Shown piece after piece: positions 57,690 to 64,000 of a stretch of DNA of 64,000 bases. Source of the stretch: Sympetrum striolatum (Eukaryota > Arthropoda > Insecta > Odonata > Libellulidae); the NCBI GenBank assembly GCA_947579665.1, contig OX388347.1, forward strand, positions 21,320,562 to 21,384,561, given 5' to 3'. The notes under the pieces were generated by a model that saw nothing but the letters and a program-made list of their open reading frames with translations, was not told where the DNA came from and did not search any database. The translations under genes were made by a program, and so were the position numbers. Each line of letters opens with the position of its first letter. Within the stretch, counting starts at the first letter, position 1.

Positions 57690-58400
57690 CTGATACGTGA
57701 CAGTTAATATAAACAAAAATAATAATATTCTATTGTAAATAACATGCTATTGAATACTGCATATAAACTATAACGGTATCTTGCACTGAAAATCTAAATC
57801 AAAACAAAAATCATGTCTTCACATCACCATCAATCATAAATGAACAAAATCGAGGGGGAGCCGTAGAGAATCACACGCCCGTTATATGACAGGATTTATC
57901 GCCCATGCATGCACACCTTCCGCGGGAAAAATTCTTCCGCAAGAAAGAGTTCCGTGAATCACAAAGAAAATGGCGGAGCCGATATTCTCCGTTTCGTGAA
58001 TTAGCACGCTCCATCTAGAGTGGAAAATGGGAGATTCGAAGTTGTGATTCCGTGCAAATCTTTACTGCGATTCCCGCGGATGGTTTGGTCCTGGGTGATG
58101 AGCCACCCGAATGGATGAAATGGTTCGCGTTATTTATTTCTCGTCGGATTCTATGGGCCGCGAGGGATTTGCTTAAATGCTTCCTCCCTTTCTAATAACA
58201 TGTCCGATGTGGTTGAATGGACGCTGCTGTTTGCCCGCGCGAGCAAACAATTACGAGGGTTGTGTATATTTACTCTACATTTCCGGACAAAGCAATGCAT
58301 TTCAAAGCAAGGAGGCTCGCAATCGATGCTCCTGTCAAACAAAATAATGTATCCGATGGAAACATGAAAAGACAATTCTCTCTCTAATATGCTTTAGGAG
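57690..58400. other. AT-rich lead-in followed by a GC/CpG-richer patch
   Basis: The first 150 bases are AT-rich. From about 57,850 to 58,380 the sequence is CpG-rich. It contains AAAATGGCGG (57,967-57,976), which fits the YY1/Pleiohomeotic core AAnATGGCG, and the palindromes CATGCATG (57,905) and CCGCGG. No domain-bearing frame is visible (the minus-strand frame of 74 codons is unrecognised). Candidate regulatory DNA on composition and motif grounds only. Confidence 0.35.
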
Positions 58401-58895
58401 TTAGGCTTGTGAAAGGTTATGGGGTAATGTAAAACGTAAAAACGCTGCTTGTAACGATACAGGTAGCGATAGCGAGGGTATCAATATCTCAATGAGAATC
58501 GTAGAAGCTCCTAATTATGTATTTCATGAATAGTAGCGGGTTATCTACCTTTACTATTCAACCGATCAACGATCAGAATTAGAATTTAGCTTCTGAAGTA
58601 GTCAAGGTATGTCAATAAGAAAAAAATAATTTTCCGCTGGAAATTTAATTGCGACCGGTTTCCCAAGTGTACTTGTATATTTATGAAATTATAAATTTTA
58701 CACGCGAAATATCCATCGCTGAGATATTTTACTCAATAATTCTGTGTAATCAATAGCTCTTCATAAATCTAATATATACTTTATACAATCTATCACTCTG
58801 CAGGTCCTTTGATTTGGAAGCCTACTAAGGTCCTTCCGAGTTATTTATATTTGAAAGAAATCAACTCGAGTGATACTTGGTGGAACTTCATTATT
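58400..58895. other. Unassigned AT-rich sequence
   Basis: Contains GAAACCGGTC on the minus strand (58,653-58,662) and ACTTGGTGGAACTT at 58,875-58,888, which recurs inverted at 60,290-60,303. Otherwise nothing recognised. Confidence 0.3.
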
Positions 58896-58896
58896 T

Positions 58897-58990
58897 AAAC
58901 ACCAAAAATAAAAAAACACGAACACACTTGTACGTTGTAATTTTGTGGAATTCGTACAAGTGTGTTTGTGTTTTTTTATTTTTGGTGTTT
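58897..58990. repeat. 38-bp near-perfect hairpin, 18-nt loop
   Basis: 58,897-58,934 (AAACACCAAAAATAAAAAAA...) pairs with 58,953-58,990 at 37 of 38 positions; the only mismatch is a G/A difference in the CACGAACAC segment. The loop (58,935-58,952) includes TTTTGTGGAATT. The size and near-perfect stem suggest a small foldback element or a long-hairpin RNA precursor. An ACTTGGTGGAACTT block lies 9 bp to its left. Confidence 0.88.
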
Positions 58991-59565
58991 ATATATTTGA
59001 AAGATTGAATAATACATGAGGCAGTTTGAACTGTTGTAAAATATAATTCAGTTCGTCTCACATTTCTACATTAGACCGTTTCTGTAATAGGTTACTTCGA
59101 ACATTTCAAGGGTTGTTTTTAATGTAGAAAATTCTCATGACCTTATCTTTCTTAGATCATTAAATACTAAAGGTTCTATCCTCGATATAGATATATTGGA
59201 AGTCTGTATAGTTTTGGCGCGTTTTAGTTTTTGAAAGCTTTTTGCGCATCTCTTGAAAGATAATCACCAAAATTGCAGCTATTTTGTACGAGTAATAGTT
59301 GTTTGGCAATCAAATGAAAATAAGTTTGAAGAAAAAAATGTCTTGTATCTTTAAATAAAATCTATTTTGGCAGTCTTTACTGAGTACAAATCCATATCAA
59401 AGGATTGCAAGAATAAAATTACTAGTACTCTTATCCATCTATATATTTGTATGTGGCAAAGATACTTCAATTTTATTCTTACATCGTTTCTTGTATCTTT
59501 GTAGAGTCGGAACCTTTTTAGACTACCATGTACATTGATCAGCATTGTATCCATTTTTAACTTTC
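58991..59565. other. Unassigned AT-rich sequence
   Basis: Nothing recognised; the 67-codon minus-strand frame at 59,351-59,554 has no domain. Confidence 0.3.
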
Positions 59566-59569
59566 AAGC

Positions 59570-60200
59570 ATCTTCCACGATAACCGTTTCTTCCGAAAAT
59601 AGATCGGGAATCGCGAGGCGCCCTTTATTAGCAGATTCCCATCACTATTTAGTGCGTCACAAGTGATCAGTCACGGCGTTTATTCCGGTAGAGTTATTTC
59701 GGAGAGAGGATCTCTCTCAGTATTCCCATCGAGAGCTGCGTTAATTAGGTAGCATTTCGATCAGGGCTGTACTTCCGGAAACAGTTTCCTACTCCGAAGC
59801 GTATCAACCAATAGATGCTAATTAGTTCGAACTCCGAGTGCAGCTGAAATCTGGCGCGATTGCTCTCGGAGGATGAAGGGTAGAAAGAATGGCTGGAGAG
59901 GGACTTGAGTCGGTCATGAGGAGAAATCGCTTAGAACGCAATGCACTTGTGCTTCACTCGAGTCCGTGAAGCGTGCTCGAGGAGCGCTACTGTGGAAGGA
60001 TTGTTAGCGTTGGGATCACGCCCATTTCCGCGAAATCATCGTGGCGTGAACTCGATGGAGGAAATTATGCGAAATTGGCCTCTAAGTATTTATCAAGCGT
60101 GAAAAATGCCCGAGTAATGAATTTATTTGTGTTACAGCCCTGCTCGAGCATTCCGCGAAGACGAGCAATTTTTACGTTGATTTTACAAATTAAATGGAGA
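59570..60200. other. GC/CpG-richer unique patch
   Basis: Longest CpG-richer patch of the right half, without repeat hallmarks. It contains CCAAT (about 59,808), a homeodomain-type CTAATTAG (59,818-59,825) and several CG-rich blocks. Frames are short (79 codons plus). It may be an enhancer or promoter; this is inference from composition. Confidence 0.35.
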
Positions 60201-62980
60201 AGAATTTTCTAACTAAGGTACGCCTTTCTCTGGGTCTTATCAAATAAACTTTTAAAATTCCACAAAACAAAACTTTATTGTTCACAATAAAGTTCCACCA
60301 AGTTAAGGCTTCTTCGATTGAATATACGCATTGCTATTTTAAGGCGTGAAAGGAGGGAATGCAACATCGGGGTTGGTGATATAACAAGCAGAACATATTC
60401 TCATGATGTGTTAATTAGCAATTCAGTTCACTTACATCTCGGCATTTGTGACGTAGATGCTCCCGAATGGGACTTCCTGATGGCGTAGAAAATTTAGCAA
60501 TTAACTAAAAGGATTTAATTTAACTCCAACTCTTTTTCTTGCAACATAAAGTTCAAAGGTCTACTAGTAACTATACTCTGTCACAATGTTTCTCTAACAT
60601 TATATACCCCTTTCAGAAAATTATTATGACATAGATTAGAGTTTTGGTTGGATAAAGGTTAAATGATGTACATATACACGGAAAAAAAATTTCCCATAAT
60701 TGTATGTATTTCTTGCATGTGTTGCAATACCCGGTTCCTATGAGGTTTCCACGTAGCGATGCAATGGCGGTGAGGCACCAACTCCCATCCTCCCATACAA
60801 CCGCCTAACTACACTATCCTATATTACGGATGATACAATCACGTAATTTTAGTACAGAAAATTCAAGGAGAATTTTAGATGTTATTAAATAAGTATTTGA
60901 TATTAAATATTTTCATAATGTTATCATTCGAAGATTTATATTTCTAAAGAATTATATCGTATAACTTTTCAATTTTGATACTGTATTGCGAAAATGTTCT
61001 GGGAAAGAATATTAGATATGTTGATGTGAATGTTGGGAATGGTACATTGCTCTTAGAAATCAAAAAAGAAAACGCCATGATAAGTACAATCTCTAATCTA
61101 TTAGAAGAAGAGTGATGGAGGATGAAATTACCTGCACTGTTCGAGTAATCAGATTCTATCAAATATACAGATTCACTTCTGGATTAATTTTCGCGCTAAA
61201 CTCGCAATTGCTAGTAAATTCAATCCCAATGCTCTGGCACGACACACGCATATTAATATGGACCGATTTTCTGACAAAACAGTTCTCAGTGTGCATTCCT
61301 TTCACTAATTAAATCACTGGAATACATTTTTACGGATCGTCATTACCTTTGAAGTGAATAAAAAACTTAATTTATTTTTTCAAGTAAATAGTGAATAATT
61401 GAAGAATAAGGTTTAGGGTAACTTTGCACATTTCCTGCACCCAGGAAAATTCCACAGGAAAACGGAATTGCTTGAAAGTGAAATAATTGCTTTTGAAATC
61501 AATTATTTACTGTTGGAGCCGTACTCTGAGGATTCGTGATGACGTCACTCTGGATTCAGGAGCCATGATTAGATCAATTTGGATCTCAGTGTTAACATTC
61601 CTTGGATGCTTGTTTGTGTGGATATCGAGAGTGCCCTTGTCCTCAGTAACGCACAGTAGATCTTCATTCATCCCTCTCCGGGCACTCTTCCTCCGCTTCA
61701 TGGACGTGCATGCATAGTTTCCTATATCACCCATTGTTCCTTAAACGCACCTCTCTTGCGTGGGCAATCCACCGTATCCAGTGGTCTCATTTTGTCATGT
61801 TCATCTGGACTCTCAACTCGTCCGACCCGGAACAGCAGATCGAGTTCAGGGATCAATGGAGGATCCATCCTTTTGTTGGTGACGTTTGCTGAATTTCTTT
61901 AAAACTCTCAGAAGTGTTTTATGATATATTAGTTCGCGAGAGTTCTGTCGAAATCGGAAATCAACAGATACTCTTTCTTAAAAAATTTCTCAATTAAAAT
62001 TTCCCCTTATAAAATGTGATGCCAAAGCCCAAAAAAATAAGTTTTTATATACGTTTCAGTAATGTCATGAAATATATTTATTCTTTTTAATGGTTGGTTA
62101 GGAGGATATACAGATACCAATAGAGAATACAGTACAAAGATATTTAATATAATATAGATATAGATAAGAACAAGTCTTGGAAAATATCTATATGGACATT
62201 AACTCCCAATATTTTTTGCTTTAGAATTCATTTATAGGTGTTATCTGAAAGGCCCAGAAATTTCCTATTTCCATTTTTTTTACACATACCTCTTTGTGTT
62301 ATCTCCTCATGAAGGATTTCAAAATTTTCTTATTCGAAGGCACACGTTAGAGAGTTAGGTTAATCAATTTCTGTCCATACTTGGAATCAAGATATGTATC
62401 ATAATAATTAATTATTGAAAAAATATTGTTAGTGTAGTTTAAGGAACTAGCTGAGCTTAGTTTAAAAGAAATTAACGAATACTTTTTTATAATAATGGAA
62501 ATTTTGGTTATCCGAAACCATTTTCCCTTTTTTAGTCTCTTAGTTAGCATAAAGCTCACAGCTTTTGTTTTCAATTATTAAGTTTTTGATGAAACGTAGC
62601 CCGATTTTTCGCGCTTCCGAGTTTATTCTTATTTTAATTAATCTTAAATTAAATTAATCTTTTGCGTTCAGAACCAAATTACATCTTTAGGGCAGTGTTT
62701 AACCTTTTTTATTGTGCTTTACCTTTAAATTAAAAGAAGGAATTTTTCCAGTGAGAATTACCCAGAGATTGAACCATGGAACATTGATGAGGGTCCTCAA
62801 TAACTTTTCATGGTTATAAAGAGTCTTTTGGTAATTTCTAAGGGAGTGAATGATTTTGGAAACGGTGTTGTTCGACAGCAAATAGTTCCCGTGCTCTCTC
62901 GCCCGTAATCGCTGAGATTAAAAGGGTTTACTCATGGGTGATTGAATGTTGGATTTTGAAAGAGCCTCGAAACAGATGTA
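60201..62980. other. Mostly unassigned sequence
   Basis: A 10-bp stem hairpin (AACTTTATTG / CAATAAAGTT, 60,271-60,294) lies beside the ACTTGGTGGAACTT repeat copy (60,290-60,303, minus). A CRE palindrome TGACGTCA lies at 61,540-61,547 in a GC-richer stretch (61,500-61,890) whose frames overlap on both strands. No domain, tRNA or transposon end recognised. Confidence 0.3.
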
Positions 62981-63573
62981 AAGATTCCAAAGCGATGGTT
63001 CCCCCCTTCGTTCGATGCAAATGCACCAAGTACTTCCTGGAGGGGCGCACTGGATACATTGCGCTGAATACATTCCGAGACTTTAATCAGGAAATTCAAC
63101 CAAGGAGATTTTTTAGATCGAAAGAGCGGTAATCCAGAGGAATAAAAATCACGAAGAGAGAGCAATGGGTGGGTGGGGGAGAGAGCTGATTTTCGCTGGA
63201 TCCGCTCGTCTTTTTTCCCACAAGAAGAATGGAGGGAGAGATAGGAGATGAAGAATAGGAGGTCTGGGAGCGTAGACCTGCCCCCTGGCGACCATCCGAT
63301 GAAATAAAAGTGGCGGGCGCGGGAGATAGCCGAGGGGAGGCCCGTAATGGCGTCTGCCCAATGGTGTTCGAGTGGAAAGCAGATAAGGGAGAGAGGAGGA
63401 GGATTCCCAACGCTACTGCACCGCGTGCAGGCGAAGAATCGCGATTTTAACGCCACCTTCCGCATTTCACGAGCGCGAATTAGGTGATGCAGAACGGAAA
63501 AAAGCTCGTTACCTTTAAAATTCGTATTGATTGCGCGCAATTTTACTCCGTTAATAAAATGGTCGGTGGACAT
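62932..63573 (-). CDS. Unidentified 213-aa open frame
   Basis: The longest frame outside the retrotransposon: ATG at 63,573, TGA at about 62,932. I recognise no domain. The product is serine/proline/arginine-rich with a few hydrophobic stretches (e.g. around residues 105-116, LLFFISYLSLH) but no clear signal peptide or repeats. It covers a GC/CpG-richer patch in which 104- and 70-codon frames overlap in other frames, so low stop density may explain its length. It could be a host exon or simply open by chance. Confidence 0.22.
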   Translation of the reverse strand: MSTDHFINGVKLRAINTNFKGNELFSVLHHLIRAREMRKVALKSRFFACTRCSSVGNPPPLSLICFPLEHHWADAITGLPSAISRARHFYFIGWSPGGRSTLPDLLFFISYLSLHSSCGKKDERIQRKSALSPTHPLLSLRDFYSSGLPLFRSKKSPWLNFLIKVSECIQRNVSSAPLQEVLGAFASNEGGNHRFGIFTSVSRLFQNPTFNHP

Positions 63574-64000
63574 CGATGATATATAATTTCCTGATCTCGA
63601 CTTCCTCCGAAACTAAAACAAAAGGCAACACCGCTCATTGAAATGAGTCAGGCGAAAGTGTTTTAATGATGTCGATTGAAAGCTAATCACTTGAATGACG
63701 CGTTGGAAAAAATCCTCTCGGATGATTGCATTGCTCCGTATTTCTAGAGTAAAAAAGTGAAGGAGTTAAAGAAGCATCTGCTTTCTGCCATATTATTTCA
63801 AATATCCATACTTCGAGCCTTCATTTCACCAAAAGTGTTATTCCACAACGAGTTTTTACATCTCTTCGAATATAATCCTGAGAAATTCTCTTTGAATACA
63901 GATTAAAATTTTCATAATGGCTGGAACAGATGTATTTATACGATTAATTACTGATGTAGATTTTGGAATCACTTTCCGCATTTCTTGAGGTTTTATGCAG
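63574..64000. other. Unassigned sequence to the window end
   Basis: No gene or repeat recognised. Confidence 0.3.

Noticed and set aside
61487..61892. Overlapping 75-76-codon frames on both strands
   Set aside because: Same reason: a GC-richer stretch with mutual antisense frames and no recognisable protein.
1..64000. CRISPR array, bacterial operon or prophage
   Set aside because: No regularly spaced short repeats with unique spacers, no dense gene packing; introns and eukaryotic transposons dominate.

Overview
The window looks like AT-rich non-coding DNA from an arthropod genome, most likely an insect with a large, repeat-rich genome. This is inferred from the transposon mix (Helitrons, Jockey/CR1-like and RTE-like non-LTR retrotransposons, hAT, PIF/Harbinger, tRNA-derived SINEs, TA-flanked MITEs) and from spliceosomal GT-AG introns in a decayed transposase. 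No bacterial-type operon and no intact conserved host gene is visible. The long open frames are retrotransposon proteins, or chance frames in the few GC-richer patches. The window is probably intergenic or lies inside a very long intron.

Layout. 1-1.7 kb is unassigned, with a short GC-rich patch at the edge. About 1.7-13.1 kb is a large imperfect inverted duplication: two arms of roughly 4.3-5 kb around a spacer of about 2 kb. The arms contain diverged direct repeats, and the left arm is interrupted by a Helitron with recognisable ends (2635-3791). 13.4-14.05 kb is a G-rich minisatellite, followed by an RTE-like retrotransposon remnant. 14.6-20.3 kb holds two SINE copies and an RTE tail in otherwise unrecognised sequence. 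A 460-bp hAT element with a perfect 8-bp target duplication lies at 20,372-20,831, next to a strong hairpin and a 26-bp perfect palindrome. 21.25-23.6 kb is a decayed Jockey-like retrotransposon. 25.5-33.1 kb is a mosaic of Harbinger-like transposase remnants (one with an 82-bp intron), reverse-transcriptase fragments on both strands, a TA-flanked MITE and a hairpin element.

From 35.1 to 43.3 kb there are two further Helitron-like pieces. One (about 38,786-43,332) is packed with higher-order tandem repeats and carries a tRNA-like SINE head. A second hAT element (887 bp) lies at 51,216-52,102. A nearly full ORF2 of a Jockey/CR1-like retrotransposon lies on the minus strand at 54.3-57.7 kb; its reverse-transcriptase frame is intact, but the endonuclease part is broken and has lost a catalytic residue. 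The right half also carries scattered GC/CpG-richer patches without recognisable repeats. These are the best candidates for retained host sequence; one contains a 53-codon reading frame with a good start context, another a 213-codon frame.

Nothing here forms a pathway. The organising theme is nested, decaying mobile DNA, and the most unusual structures are the large inverted duplication and the repeat-array Helitron. All boundaries and similarities were judged by eye, without alignment software.
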